Part shown: piece after piece, positions 20,131 to 31,884 of the stretch
Position numbering within the stretch: the stretch's first letter is position 1
How the letters are laid out: every line of letters starts with the position of its first letter
Origin: Bettongia penicillata ogilbyi
Lineage: Eukaryota > Chordata > Mammalia > Diprotodontia > Potoroidae
Length of the DNA stretch: 64,000 bases
Reading direction: 5' to 3'
NCBI GenBank assembly: GCA_023548195.1
Contig: JAJHZJ010000531.1
Location: 6,435,900 to 6,499,899 of the forward strand
Made by a program: the position numbers and the translations under genes
The notes under the pieces: generated by a model
The model's database searches: none
Seen by the model: only the letters and a program-made list of their open reading frames with translations
Told to the model about the DNA's origin: nothing

Positions 20131-20459
20131 AAGAAAATATTTTTTAACTTCTAAATCCCACCTTATACCATTAATACATTTTTATAAGTATGGTAGTGCT
20201 TTGTTTATCTGGTTTAAATATAATGGCATCAAACTCAAATGGAGATAGAGCCTCATGAGCCACATACTGACTTAGAAAAACACAAATTAACATTATCTAT
20301 GTTGAACTGTATTTTTTATCATTTAGTTAAACATTTCCCAGTAACATTTTAATCTGATTAGTAGCACTCAGAAGTTTTGTGGGTGGTAAATTGCCGCCTC
20401 TGCTATACAATAAATGTATCCTCTATAATAAGTTCTTTCTCTGATTCTAAGCCACTGAA

Positions 20460-20590
20460 CAATCAAAGAATCACAGAATGTTACAACTAGAGGTTTCTTG
20501 GAAGTAACTTCATCTTACTTCCTCATTTGATAGTGGGGGAAAGCGCCCAGGAGAGGTTAATTGCCTTCCTCAAGGTCACAGTCCTGTAAT
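20460..20590 (-). repeat. MIR-type SINE fragment
   Basis: 'aatcacagaatgttacaact', 'acttcctcatttgatagtgg' and 'aattgccttcctcaaggtca'. Confidence 0.5.
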
Positions 20591-20994
20591 ACTATAGAAA
20601 ACAACTGGTTGACTTATTTGCCTGGTAATATGTAGCATGTACTACTAAAGAATCCTTCTACCCATTACCTTTAAGCTGACCCTATCAATCCTCAACAACA
20701 TTCTCTAAAGTGACTCTTAGTCAACCCTTGGACAAATGGACATGAAATCCATTTCCAGGCTCTTACTCAGATCTTTTTTTAGCTTAATACAATCTGCTAG
20801 AATTTGTACCCCTCTGGCCTAGCTTCTAAGTACCCACAATACAGTACAGGAGTAAAAACTTCCATGACACAGTAGGGAATTGGATTAAGATTTTAGTAGA
20901 TGCATTATGATACAGTTCTAACATCATCAAACAGTGTTCCATGGCAATTGCTATAATAGAAGTTTTGCCTGTGCTCTTATTCCAATATCATAGT

Positions 20995-21350
20995 CATTAG
21001 GCATCAGATGTGAGACTTGAACTTGGGTCTCTCAGACTAGCTTGCTATCCACTAGACCATTGTACTGACCTTGTAGTGCCTCCAGGCACTTCAAAGACTA
21101 TAAATTCCAGGGCAACTAATGATTTACATTAGTAGAGGGAGTTTCCTTACTGGGAATTTGCTAAATCAATGAAATCACAACAGAGAGAGACAGAGACAGA
21201 GACAGGGAGACAAAGACAGAGACCATAGCATAATACAACTCGAGCATCAAAATTAGTAGGACCTAGATTCAAGTCTCCATTCATACCATACAACCCGAAT
21301 TGCCCTGGACCAATCACTTGCCCAGACGAGTGCCCTAAACAGCTGTCTAT
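20995..21350. repeat. Three SINE fragments
   Basis: 20995-21065 is a minus-strand head ('tatccactagaccattgtac'). 21066-21180 is a plus-strand tail ('aagactataaattccagggc', 'gagggagtttccttactggg'). 21225-21350 is a plus-strand head. A (GACAGA)n tract lies at 21183-21222. Confidence 0.6.
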
Positions 21351-21424
21351 GATTACATGTTTCAGGGCAAGTACCAGTGTGGAAGGAGTTTTCACGCCAG
21401 ATATGGGGATAAAATTACAGATTC

Positions 21425-21535
21425 ACACACACACACACACACACACACATCTTTAGGTTCTACATACATACATATATATGTATGTTTAGCTTGTGTATAT
21501 ATATATATATATATACATATAGATATAGAAATAGA
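21425..21535. repeat. CA and TA microsatellites
   Basis: A pure (AC)n run at 21425-21450, then TA/TG blocks to 21535. From 21550 to 22370 nothing is assigned except a weak L2-type piece near 22055-22135. Confidence 0.9.
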
Positions 21536-22374
21536 TCTCATGGCCATTTAAAGGATAGTTATCATTGAATAGAGTCAATGAAAGGGCCTGGGTTGCAAGA
21601 CATGCTTTGAGCAAGCTTTGCCTTCTCACCGAAACACCATCTAAATCTAAATGAATTGATAATGTCCAGCTTTGGGTGGGTAGTAGGAGACATGACAGAC
21701 TCTGATTTCATTCTGACTTCCAAGTTAACTTCACTGGATTGGGTTTCTACAAAGTAACTACTGAGAGCTACTAAGGGAATTATTTTTTTTTTTAAGTAAG
21801 GATTGTTGATAGTTCATTTGTTTAATCTCTAACCTAAGATATTCACTTATTCTGATTGGGGAAATTTAGAATTATTTCTACTTTTGCTGATAGCGTTGCA
21901 TTGTCAATGAAGGAAGTGTTAATTTTTTACTGTAAGGAGACTGTATTTTAAAAGATGAAATAGATTAGAGATTCCTGTGGAGACAAGAGAAAGGAGTACT
22001 CTTAGAGTGAGCTCCTTTACTCCATTAATGATCAATCAGCAATGAATTTGGCATAAATGCCTAGATTGTAGATACAAGGAAAGCCAACAATGAAGTAGTC
22101 CATGCCCTTATATTCTAAATTTCTAATGGTCTAATCCTCATAGGTGTTCCTCTGCTTCCATATTTTAGAATTCCATCTGTCAGTACGGTCATAAATGTCT
22201 TTTCTCCAACCAGGAAGAGTAACATTTTTCAGGATAAATGACATTTATCACAGCTTTTTAAAAATTTTCAGAATCACCAAGTCTACCAAATTCCATTTGG
22301 CTAATGAATCCTTTGTGATTCTTACCTCAAACTACCTGCTTACTCTATCTTCTCTTGTTCTACATGAGTCAATT

Positions 22375-22910
22375 AGATGTTACAGTGGATCAAGTATTGG
22401 AATTGGGGTAAGGAAGATGCAAGTTCAAATTTCCACCCCAGACAACTGCTGACTGTCACCCTAGGCAAACCATTAACCTTCCCCAGTTTCCTCATCTATA
22501 AAATAGAATAATAATAATACCTACTACATGGGGTTGCTGTGAGAATCGAACAAAGTTACATGTAAAGGTCTTTGCCTACCTTGAGTGCCTAGGGGCAGCT
22601 AGGTGGCTCAGTGGATAGAGTACTGGGCCTGTCCTCAGAAAGCCTCATCTTCCTATGTTCAAATTTGGCCTCAGACACGTAGTAACTGTGTGACCCTGGA
22701 CAAGTCACTTAACTCAGTTTCCTCATTTGTAAAAGGAGCTGGGGAAGAAAATGGCAAATCACTCCGGTATCTCTGCCAAGAAAATGGCAAATAGGGCCAC
22801 AAGAGTCGGACACAACTGAAATGACTAAACACATCACTTACATAAACAGATAACATAAGGAAAGTGCTTTGCAAACTTTGTAGTACTATGCAAATGTTCA
22901 CTTTTAATAA
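22375..22910 (+). repeat. CORE-SINE split by a younger SINE
   Basis: The outer copy covers 22375-22590 ('tgttacagtggatcaagtat', 'agtttcctcatctataaaat', 'gggttgctgtgagaatcgaa') and probably resumes at 22831 ('aaagtgctttgcaaactttg'). Confidence 0.7.
22591..22830 (+). repeat. Nested CORE-SINE, well preserved
   Basis: Best SINE copy in the window. The tRNA-like head is 'ggggcagctaggtggctcag' / 'tggatagagtactgggcctg'. The core has 'tgaccctggacaagtcactt', and the tail has 'ggaaatggcaaatcactc'-type text and 'gagtcggacacaactgaaat'. Confidence 0.9.
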
Positions 22911-22954
22911 GTACACATAGAAGGTTGAGATGGCCCAGGTACATTTTACAACAA

Positions 22955-23065
22955 GTATAAGGCAGCATGGAAACATGCATAGAGGATCAGCCTTGGATCA
23001 GATCAGGCAGATATGGGCTCACAGTTTGTCTCTGACAAACATATTCTGGCTCGTTACTGCATACT
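22955..23065 (+). repeat. Degraded SINE head
   Basis: 'ggcagcatggaaacatgcat' followed by a decayed tRNA-like region. Sequence to 23360 is unassigned. Confidence 0.4.
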
Positions 23066-23359
23066 CCAGGATGAAGTTACAGACAAAATGCTCATCTGCT
23101 TCGGTACATGAGGTTTCTATACTCTCCACCAAAATAACAAAAAGAGTTTGCCTTTCCTCCAAGCCCTCTGCTGAGTTCTTTTGGGAAGAACACAGGAGAG
23201 TCACTTTACTCCTTAATTCCTAATTTAGTGAATACTTCTCCTTAAAACCCAAAGTACTTAAAGCCATATCCACTTAAACGAGAAGAACTTTGTGACGTAA
23301 CTGAACTTTTAAAAAAGAGCAGGAAAATATTAATTTCAGTTAAACAGTCAACTGCCAGA

Positions 23360-23985
23360 TCTTACCTCCCTAACTGTGAGCAGCTCTGCTCTTCTCTCCA
23401 TCACACACCTCCCCTCCTACTGCAGATCTTCATCATGTCTTGTCTAGTCTGCTGTTATCATCTCTTAATTAATCATCTTGCTTCTGGTTCCTCTTCTAAT
23501 TCATTCTCCATAGATCCACCAAAGAGATTTTGCTAAGGCACAGATCTGAGAGACTTTCCTGATAAACACCATTGGCTCCCAGTTCCCTCTATCATCACAT
23601 AGAAGCTTTTCCAACGCACATTGGAAGCCTAGTCCCAATCTAACATTCTGAACTCATTTCATGATACTCTCTTCATCTCCCAACACTCCAACTAAACTGA
23701 CCCTCCTACTATTTCTCCTTCGTGGCCCTCCATCTCTCTTCCCTCTGCCTTTGCCTTGAATGCAATCCTTCCTCCCCTCCACCTCTTAGACTCCCTACCT
23801 CCCTTCAAAGCTCAATTCAAATGCCATCTCCTCCCCCACCCCCATTATCTTAGATATATTTTGCACATGTTATCTAGATTATATGAAGGTAAGAACTGTT
23901 CCATTTTTATCTTCCCATTCCCAGCATCTAACACAATTCCTGTCACACAGCAGGCATTTAATGAATGCTTGTTGGCATAATGAAA
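23360..23985 (+). mobile_element. L2 3' end
   Basis: Long plus-strand L2 terminus: 'cctgataaacaccattggct', 'ctcccaacactccaactaaa', 'cctttgccttgaatgcaatc', 'tcccttcaaagctcaattca' and the tail 'cagcaggcatttaatgaatg'. The frame is broken. Confidence 0.8.
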
Positions 23986-24195
23986 AGAATGTTGGAGTGA
24001 GAGTCAGGGCGTTCTGGGTTCAAATTCCACCTCTGAAACTTAATAAATCTGTGAATGTGGACAAGTCACTTAACTGAGTCTCAGTTTTATTTTCTGTAAG
24101 TGGGTATAAAAATACCTGTAGTACTAATGACACAAGGTTGTTGTGAAGATTAAATGAGAAAATGCATGCAAAGCATTTTGTGAACTTTAAATGTA
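23985..24195 (+). repeat. CORE-SINE/MIR
   Basis: 'gttctgggttcaaattccac', 'gtggacaagtcacttaactg', 'aggttgttgtgaagattaaa' and 'gcaaagcattttgtgaactt'. Confidence 0.75.
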
Positions 24196-24269
24196 AATAT
24201 ATATAATATGTACATATTTAATAGGTATATAAGTACATAGACATACATAATTATGCATTAGAGAGGTAG

Positions 24270-24425
24270 AAGGGAATAAGCATTTGTTAAGTGTTTACTT
24301 ACAGCCAGGCACTGTGCTAAGCCCCTTACAATTATCTCACCTAATCATCACAAAACAAACCCTGTGAGGTAAGTACTATTGTTATCCCCATTTTACAGTT
24401 GAGGAAACTGAGGCAGGCAGACATG
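24270..24425 (-). repeat. L2/MIR-type fragment
   Basis: 'gccaggcactgtgctaagcc', 'ccctgtgaggtaagtactat' and 'cagttgaggaaactgaggca'. Confidence 0.65.
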
Positions 24426-24454
24426 ACCCAGGGTCCGGGAATTCAAAGACAAAA

Positions 24455-25140
24455 CAAAACAGAACAAAAAAACAGAAAGTCTCTGCCACAAAGGAGCAGT
24501 ACTGGGAAATACAACATGGAAATTAAATAAGAAAGTACTAGATCATTTCATGTGGGAGAGAGCACTATGACCTGGTTCAGAAAGGGCTTCCTCTAAGAAA
24601 TTGTATCTGAACTTATGATGAAAAACTGTAGCCTCTCCAGAAAAAGAGCTGAGGGTACCTGAATGCAGACTGAACAATTTTTCATTTTCTATTCTTTTTT
24701 TTTTGAGGGGAGGTGTTCAAGTTCTCTTCCACAAAATGACTAGTATTGGAATGTTTTACATAATTGTATATGTATAACTGATATCAGATTAATTACCTTC
24801 TCAGGGAGGAGGCAGGGAGGAAGGGAAATAAATTAGAACTCAATTTTTTTTAAATGTTAAAAATTGTCTTTACATGTAATTAGGGGGAAATAAAATATAC
24901 TTAAAAATTTAAAAAAAGTAGTGCCTGAGCAGAGTTTTGAAGGAAATATGGGATGCCAAGAGGGGAAAAAGGAAGAGGGAATACATTCCAGCCTGGAAGA
25001 CAGCATGTGCCAAGAGAGTCAAGGAGACAGGAAATGGAATGCCAAATTCAGAGAATGAAAGGCAGTTCAGCGTGGCTAAAATACAGATGCTAGGCTAGAT
25101 AGTTTATGTTTTAAATCCCAGAAGCAATAGAAAGACAGAT
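24455..25140. repeat. L2-type repeat split by an L1 end
   Basis: 24455-24607 holds 'aagtctctgccacaaaggag' and 'agaaagggcttcctctaaga'. The repeat resumes at 24919 with 'gagcagagttttgaaggaaa' and 'tacattccagcctggaagac'. The same family occurs at 33.0-35.3 kb and 62.1-62.8 kb. Confidence 0.65.
24608..24918 (+). mobile_element. L1 3' terminus, nested
   Basis: A short 5'-truncated L1 end: 'tgtatatgtataactgatat', a G-rich 'gggaggaggcagggaggaag', 'tctttacatgtaattagggg' and an A-rich end. Confidence 0.8.
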
Positions 25141-25359
25141 AAACAGAAACATTGGGCACTAAGTGTGAGTGAGTGGACATCTTGGCTTCCCCCAAAAGAT
25201 TTTAGCACTCCACTATCTATTGTTTTAAGATGACTTTGCTGCTCGTAATTGTTCCATAAAATATTTCCGCGTTGGACCAAGTTTCATTCACATCAACAGC
25301 AACATCTTCTCTTGCGTACTATTATTAAAATAATTTAATAATTGTATTATTGACTTCCC

Positions 25360-25650
25360 CAAGGTCACACAGATTGTAAATAGCAGGTTACTCCAAGCAC
25401 CCCAAGATGACTTGGACAAAGTAACCAATAATGGCTAATGTTTGTGTAGAGTGTTATAGAAGTATAGAATCTTATTTGATTCCCAGGACAATCCAATGAG
25501 AGAGGTTCTGTTATTATTTATATTTCATAAATGAGGAAACAGAAGCTCTAAAAGGTTAATTGACTTTTTCAAGGTCACACCACAGACACGTGGCAAAGCC
25601 AACACTCAAAATCATGTCCTCTTTCCACTGTGCCATACTGCTTATATCAC
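25360..25650 (-). repeat. MIR-type SINEs
   Basis: A short antisense piece at 25360-25395 ('ccaaggtcacacagattgta') and a longer one at 25430-25645 ('ataaatgaggaaacagaagc', 'caaggtcacaccacagacac'). Confidence 0.6.
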
Positions 25651-25754
25651 ACAATCACAAATGACATAGACTAACAAACTGGTGATACAGTTCTTAAAAG
25701 CAGTAACTTAATAAGGAAAATTTGCCCTCCCTGCAAGAATCAGAAAGCCCTTCT

Positions 25755-25850
25755 TTTGAAAGTTATAGATGTAACCTTAGTGTCCAGACAAAAGACATCG
25801 CCCATGAAGTCACTGGTCCTCTTTGAAAACAAAGAGTCAACAACAAGTAC
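25755..25850 (+). repeat. Tail of unassigned repeat family U
   Basis: Ends 'gtcactggtcctctttgaaa' / 'acaaagagtcaacaacaa', the same terminal module as at 37.9 kb and, inverted, at 28.76 and 36.97 kb. Confidence 0.55.
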
Positions 25851-26044
25851 CGCTAATACTACTACTACTATTTATAAGAGTTCAGTGTTTTTCTAAAGGT
25901 CCCAAATTGAACATCAGTATATCTAAATTTGCTTAATAACTAAATTGATTAATTCTGAAACATGGTGTATCATGATTCAGTCACTCTCTCTAAACTGAGG
26001 CACCATTACTGATCATTAGAACATAAGCAATAGATCTTTACCTG

Positions 26045-26200
26045 AGTCAGTAAAGAAGTAATATTCCTAGCCCTTGGCTCAGAATCATGAGTCTTGTATG
26101 CCACTTCCTGGTTGTGAGACCTTTGCTGAACATTAGGAAACTGGCTCTGATTCTTTCCCTGTATGGAATTGATTATAATATCTTCCCTACTATCTTACAA
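26045..26200 (+). repeat. Old MIR-type SINE
   Basis: Weak match: 'tgccacttcctggttgtgag ... gaaactggctctgatt ... tcttacaaggtgaccatgaa'. Confidence 0.4.
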
Positions 26201-26369
26201 GGTGACCATGAAGTTATAATTTCAAAGGTGCATTCAGTCTTATAACTGGACAGGATATAGCTTATATGTAACTTTGGAAAACTTTTTGCCTAAAGCAGGA
26301 ATGCTTATAGTAAGCCATCCAGATTCTAATTGGGCATTTTCATTATGAATCAGCCTGTTAAGTGTGAGG

Positions 26370-27300
26370 GCAGCTTTAATTATTATAAAATTCTTCCTTG
26401 CATTGAATCAAAATCTGTCCCCCTAAAATGCCCATCCTTTGGTTTTAGATTTGTCCTCCGGAGGCACACAGAATAAGTTGAATCTCTGTTCAGTTTAATA
26501 AACCTTAAAATATTTGAAGATGTTGTCATAGCCCCCAGTTGGTTTTCTCTCCTGGCTAAAACTACCTGCCTCTTCATCAGGAACATCTGTGTTACTTGAT
26601 TTGTGGATCCCCTTCCGTCCTGGCTACCCTGCTCTGGATGCACTCCAGGTCATCAGTGTTCTTGTTAAATTGTGGCACTCAGAGAACTGAACACAAGATT
26701 CTAGACAAGCACAGTGTACAGCAGGATCGTTATTACCTCCCACGACCTGGACACACTATATTTAACATTATTGCTGCCCAAGATTCCATTAACTTTTTAA
26801 ACAACTACATCATGCTGTTAGCTCCTCCTTAGCTAATGGTCAACTAAAATCTCTAGGGCCTTTTCACACAAACTGATGACCAGTATTCTGTATTAGTGTA
26901 TTCAGTTTTTGAAACCTAAATGTAGCATTTATATTTGTCATATTCAATATTATTGGTGTGGGTCAATTCTTTTCAAAGCCTCTCGAGATTATTACAAAGT
27001 TCGGTTTCGTCTTCTAACATATTTTATAATCAAGCTTTGTGCTGTCTACCTAATTTCATCTTCTAAACTTAAATCTAATTTCATCTATCTAAATTGATCT
27101 TCTTTTACGTTACTGATTAAAAAAAAATATTGAACACATCAGGGCCAAGGACAGAGCCCAAGAATACGCTTCAAGATATTTTCCTCGAGGTTGACGTTAG
27201 TCTTTGACCAACACTCTTTGACACAATTCTTTAGCCAGCAACAAACCTCCATAATTATACAACTCACATTTCCAAGTCTTGTTCACAAAGATAGCACTTT
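26370..27300 (-). mobile_element. CR1/L3 remnant, longest copy
   Basis: Antisense CR1/L3 text in consensus order over 0.9 kb: 'ctggctaccctgctctggat', 'ttaaattgtggcactcagag', 'gaactgaacacaagattcta', 'attattgctgcccaagattc' and 'aatattgaacacatcagggc'. No open frame on the coding (minus) strand. Confidence 0.8.
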
Positions 27301-27329
27301 GTCAAGTGCCTTTCAGAAATACAATAGTC

Positions 27330-27450
27330 TATTCAAATAAATAATATTTGTGTTGGTCTCTGCTAGGTACTAAGGATACAAAAATTAAAGTGAAAATATG
27401 CCTTGCCCTGAATGAACTTAAATTCTAGGGCAAAGATAAACTGAACAATG
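27330..27450. repeat. L2-type fragment
   Basis: 'tctctgctaggtactaagga' and 'gaatgaacttaaattctagg'. Confidence 0.55.
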
Positions 27451-27659
27451 CAAAAACAGCGTCTATAACTTTCTCCTTTATAACCATCTAAATAACATTA
27501 TACGAGTAGAAAATGAGATTAGTTTACCTTGATTTGTTCTTAGCTAATCCATTCTGTATTTTCACCTCTCCCCTTTCTAAATGCTGACAAACCATCTGTT
27601 TAATCATTTCAAGATTGTGGGGTAACCATGGGGGAGGGGAGGAATTAAATTTCAAAAAC

Positions 27660-28756
27660 ACTAAATTTTTTGTTATCCTTATTCCCCTTTCTGAAAGTTA
27701 GGATGATATTTGCTCATCTTCAATCTCCTATTACCTTTCCCACTGTATTCTGTATCTTCAGACTTTTGAATATGCAAGACTTTCGTTGCAATCATTTGTT
27801 TTACATAATTTCGCATTGGCCTCTCCAGTTCTCCAAGATTTCTCAGTGATTGACCGTTTCCATGATTATGCCATGATGATGGCACCTGATATTTATATAG
27901 TGCCTTGTGGGTGACAGAGCATTTTTCACACATGATCCACACAAGCCTGTGAGCTCGGTAGTATAGGCATCCTTCTTACGATTATTTCACTATAAGCTGC
28001 ATAACCATAAGCATTATCTTTACTTCAGAAAATGCATTCTTTTCATTTTATTCAATAGAGATCAGATAGAAGCAGTCCGAGGCAAGCTACTGTCTTGCTC
28101 TACATTTTTTACATTTAATGTTTTACAGATTGTTGCACAGATGGATAAAACAATTGCATTTTGTAGTAGAATGAAGTTATTGAGATGTAGGTACAACTGC
28201 AACAGCAGATCGCGTATACTGTATCCTGTTTCTGCATGATTTTGATTTCTTTTGCTTGGTTTCTATATTTTGAAAGCTTTTCATTCAAAACAGCTTGGAG
28301 ATCATGAATATTTGTCTTCATGAAATCTATTAGAATATTATTCTTTAGGTTTTACGCATCAGTAGCATGGATGATTTTGGCCAACGCCTTGGCCTGCGAT
28401 AATGATCTAGTTCAGTATATGTTGGTTTTATTCCTCAGTATTGTTAAATTTTTAATTAATCAAGCTTGGTTTTTATTATTTTTTAATTTCTCAAATATTT
28501 TGAGAATCATATTTATAGTATGGGGATTCATCTGTCTTTCCATGAAAGTTAGCAAACTTTTGACATATAATTTTAGCCAACGAGTCACATTTTGCCAGGG
28601 ATTGATAGGTGTTAAATTGTTGTAGCCCCCAGTGATTTGCTTCATGGTTACTAGTATTTCCTTTCGTAGTTTGTTGATCACGAAGACTAAGCTTCTTTAA
28701 TGAACCTTCTGTCATTTCTTATGACGTCTGCCAGATCCTGACTTGCCACCATAAAC
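27660..28756 (-). other. Decayed coding-like stretch, unassigned
   Basis: On the minus strand, overlapping short frames read like protein rather than noise: a leucine/lysine-rich amphipathic segment on 28321-28115 (DLQAVLNEKLSKYRNQAKE) and a segment around 28681-28460 with NNLTPINPWQNVTRW. Several stops and frameshifts separate them. I do not recognise the family. A degenerate retroelement or retroviral envelope-like gene is possible but unproven; it may equally be chance. Confidence 0.25.
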
Positions 28757-29000
28757 TCTTGTTGTTTTTCTTTGTCCTTCTTTCTTGAAGAGGATCATGA
28801 CATCAGGAAGGTGATGTCGTGACATACAAGTGAACTGGATTTAAGTGAGGGAAGGCTGTGCAAAGTCATCAGCCTCACTCTCTCCTCCAGAGTCATCTGG
28901 CTCCAGGGGCAAGATGTAGATTAGGATAACTGGAGATGGCCCTGGATAAGTGGGAGATCCTGGCCTTTTTAAGCTAAATTCTTTCCCAGGTCTCTGTTTG
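28757..29000 (-). repeat. Repeat family U, reverse copy
   Basis: Begins 'cttgttgtttttctttgtcc', then 'gatcatgacatcaggaaggt', 'ctggatttaagtgagggaag' and 'cctcactctctcctccagag'. It matches the copy at 36970-37180 nearly throughout. Related sequence may extend to about 29130. Confidence 0.75.
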
Positions 29001-29129
29001 ACTGAGGCAACACCCATTCAATGATTAAGGCTGTGTAAGAAAAGAGGCAAAAGATGCCCTATTTTACCTACTCAAAAAGAAAAAAATATCAGTCTGGGAG
29101 GGGAAGACCCTCAGGTTTTCTGGTCAAAA

Positions 29130-29700
29130 CAGAAACAATTGCTATTTACACTATGATCTATTAAAACCCAAACAAAAACCAACAGAGGCTTGAGCTGGGA
29201 CCTATTGTTGGCCAATCAATGGGAACCAGAGTGGTTTCTATTTCCACAAACAAATCCCAATGTCCCATCCACTTTTTCTGTTCCTCTTTGTTTGTTAGCA
29301 TACAGTTGACCTAGTACATGAAGATGGCACCTAAGATGCCTTTGGATTTCACCATAGCATATTTCATTGGATCCAGAGGGACTTAAACCACTTTGAGTTC
29401 TATTTGACAAGTCCAATGCTGTGGACCTGTTAACAACTTTTTACAGCTGAATGAAGTGGTAGAAGTGGTAGAAGTCTACTTGTTTCAGAAGTATTTCTGT
29501 GTTCTCGTTTTTTTTTCCCACTGCTTACTGTGCCTTGGGAATGTCTAACAATCCTCGCCCTTCTTTTTAGCAAGGAAATGCTTATTTTTCTGTAGCTGCC
29601 TTGGAATGCCCTAAATGTACCCCATGTTTCCTTAATATTGTACGGTATTTTTCTAGGATGCTGTCTAAATATAACATCCATTTTACACTTTAAAACTGGA
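29130..29700. other. Unassigned intronic sequence
   Basis: Holds short minus-strand frames (29416-29216, 29681-29430) without a recognised domain. It may be continuous with 27660-28756 if family U inserted between them. Confidence 0.3.
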
Positions 29701-29752
29701 ATTTTGTTGGTGTCAATTGCACTAAATATGTGCTTATCATTTGACTTTGGTT

Positions 29753-30010
29753 TCAGAGACAGCTAGGTGATGGATACAGTGGGTGGAGCACTGAACCTAG
29801 AGTCGGGAAATTCTGAATTCAAAGCTACTCTTGTACACTTAGCAGTGTGACTGGTCAAATCACTTAATCTGTTTGCTCAATTTTCTTATCTGTAGAAAGG
29901 AGGTGATAACAACACTTACATCTCAGGCTTGTTATCAGGATCAAATGAGTTATTTGTGAAGTGCTTTGCAAACCTTAAAGTGCTATATAAACGCTAACTA
30001 TTCTTTTTTA
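29753..30010 (+). repeat. CORE-SINE/MIR, near full length
   Basis: 'gggtggagcactgaacctag', 'actggtcaaatcacttaatc', 'tatcaggatcaaatgagtta' and 'gcaaaccttaaagtgctata'. Confidence 0.8.
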
Positions 30011-30439
30011 CTAATATATTCAGCCATGGATATCTCCTTGATGTCTAACCTGGAGGAGAGGAGAGTTTTTGGTAAATATTGTTTTCATCCATTGGTTCAA
30101 CTGGACTTCTAGATACAAGCTCAAAGTCTTCGGACCCGTCTTTCCTTAGTATGTGTTAAACATTTTACACTTATTGAGGCCAGATAACATTTTGGTATCA
30201 CTGGGGAAGTTTTCACAAAATAAGGGAACTATTTAAAAGCAGCGGGTGGATCCATGTAGTTTGATGTCATCCATATATAAGATGCTTTGGTTTGACTCTT
30301 TAATTTGGAAGCTCTGGTTAGTTCTGTTTAGGAGAGATAATAATGGGCTAAAGAATAAGCAGAAATATAATGAGCTTAAACTGTATCTCTGAAAAATAAT
30401 GTTCTATATGGACATGAAATACTCTAATAATTTCATGAC

Positions 30440-30612
30440 ATTTTGGTATTTTGGAATATTTGGGTGTATATTTGGCATATATGCATGCACATACATAAAC
30501 ATGTGTATGTATATGTGTATGAATATTTTGGTGTATATTTTGCATGCATATATACATGTACATATACCTATATGTGTGTGCATGTATACATAAATACACA
30601 CATACATAATTC
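30440..30612. repeat. TA/TG/CA-rich simple sequence
   Basis: Interleaved tgtata, catgca and acataca units. The overlapping open frames here are composition artefacts. Confidence 0.8.
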
Positions 30613-30839
30613 TGGTCTCCTACCTGTTTTTGTGTGTTGCTATCCTGGAGCCTAAGCCCCTACCCTTGGAATGCTTTGTCTGCTCTTTCTCCCAGGGCCC
30701 TAGGTAGAGGCTGGAGGAGTATGAACCCTTTTTATGTGGAATGCACTAAAGATAGGGACACGGAGAGAAATGAGCCACAACTTCACATCTGCTACAGTTT
30801 CTCCTAGTTGGGGTGTCTGAGTTATCTGACCTGCTAGAC

Positions 30840-31038
30840 CAGGAGTGGAGAATCTGTGGCCTCAGGGCCACATGTAGTCTTCTAGTTCTTTGGGTGTGGC
30901 CTTTTCATGAGTCTAAGGTTTACACAACAAATCCTTTTATTGAGGGGATTTGTTCCGAGAAGTTTGGATTCAGTCAAAGGGCCACACTTGATCTAGAGGG
31001 CCACATGTCACCTCGAAGCTACAGGTTCCCCGCCCCAG
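30840..31038. mobile_element. hAT-type palindromic MITE
   Basis: The left half ('caggagtggagaatctgtgg ... ggccacatgta ... tgtggcctttt ... acacaacaaatcc') is the reverse complement of the right half ('ggatttgttccgagaag ... cagtcaaagggccacac ... gggccacatgt ... aggttccccgccccag') along nearly its whole length. CAG/CTG-type termini fit hAT elements. The 8-bp flanks (tgctagac/gtctgcac) match only partly. Confidence 0.75.
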
Positions 31039-31197
31039 GTCTGCACTATGCCTTGAAGATGGAAGAAGGCTGAAGAGGATTCTTCTGGTCACTGTTCCCA
31101 ACCTATGAATAGGAGACTTCTAGCAAAATGTTTTGAAATTCTTACCTTATTCACGAATGGGCCTTCTGGCAGTTCCCCTTCTGATGTGAGATGATCT

Positions 31198-31218
31198 ATT
31201 TCTCTCTCTCTCTATCTA

Positions 31219-31251
<33 letters not shown>

Positions 31252-31260
31252 GCATCTATA
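31198..31260 (+). repeat. TC / TATC / TGTC microsatellite
   Basis: Compound run (TC)n, (TATC)n, (TGTC)n, (TATC)n. Confidence 0.95.
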
Positions 31261-31344
31261 GCACATTCCAGATGTTGTCCTGCAGGAAGAATGCAGAATA
31301 TGTGTTCATAAGACAGATGCATGGTCCCAAAAGATAGAACAGGG

Positions 31345-31830
31345 AAAAGATGCAATGATTTCCCATTGCCTCTAGGATATGATACAAATAAACTTCCCTT
31401 TGGTTTAAAGTCCTCCAATTGTTTCTAACCTATTTTTTTTTTTAGGCTGTTTTCTTATATATTAGACATGCTGGTCTAACTGACCATAGCCTGTCCATGA
31501 CATCCCATCTTCCTTTGCTGTTCCTTTGCACGGGCTTTCCATCACAGCTGGAACACACCCTCATCTCATCCTCTTGGAATTGGGAGCCTCTTTGGGGGTT
31601 CAGCTCAAGTTTTACCCCCTAAACAGATCCTTTCCTGATTCCTGCCCACCCCACCCCCCCAAACCAGGTACTAGTGCTCTCCTCTCCAAATTATTTTGTG
31701 TTTACTTGCCAATGCATATGTCATTGTCCCCCAGTAGAATATAGTCCTTGAGGGCAGGACTTGGTTTATTCTGCTGTGTAATCGCAGCATCTAGTGTGAT
31801 ACTTGGTACGTAATAAATGCTTAATACTTG
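31345..31830 (+). mobile_element. L2 3' end
   Basis: 'gatttcccattgcctctagg', 'ttcctttgcacgggctttcc', 'ccttgagggcaggacttggt' and 'acgtaataaatgcttaatac'. Confidence 0.8.
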
Positions 31831-31884
31831 CCAAACTAATACAGAACATCCTTTTAAAAAAGAAAACTTCATATAGCTTTACAA

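Noticed and set aside
22591..22680. tRNA-like head of a SINE as a possible tRNA gene
   Set aside because: It is followed by CORE-SINE body and tail, and no complete cloverleaf with anticodon arm could be drawn.
31198..31260. Tetranucleotide array as a CRISPR-like or regulatory array
   Set aside because: It is a plain compound microsatellite with no spacers; a vertebrate genome context.
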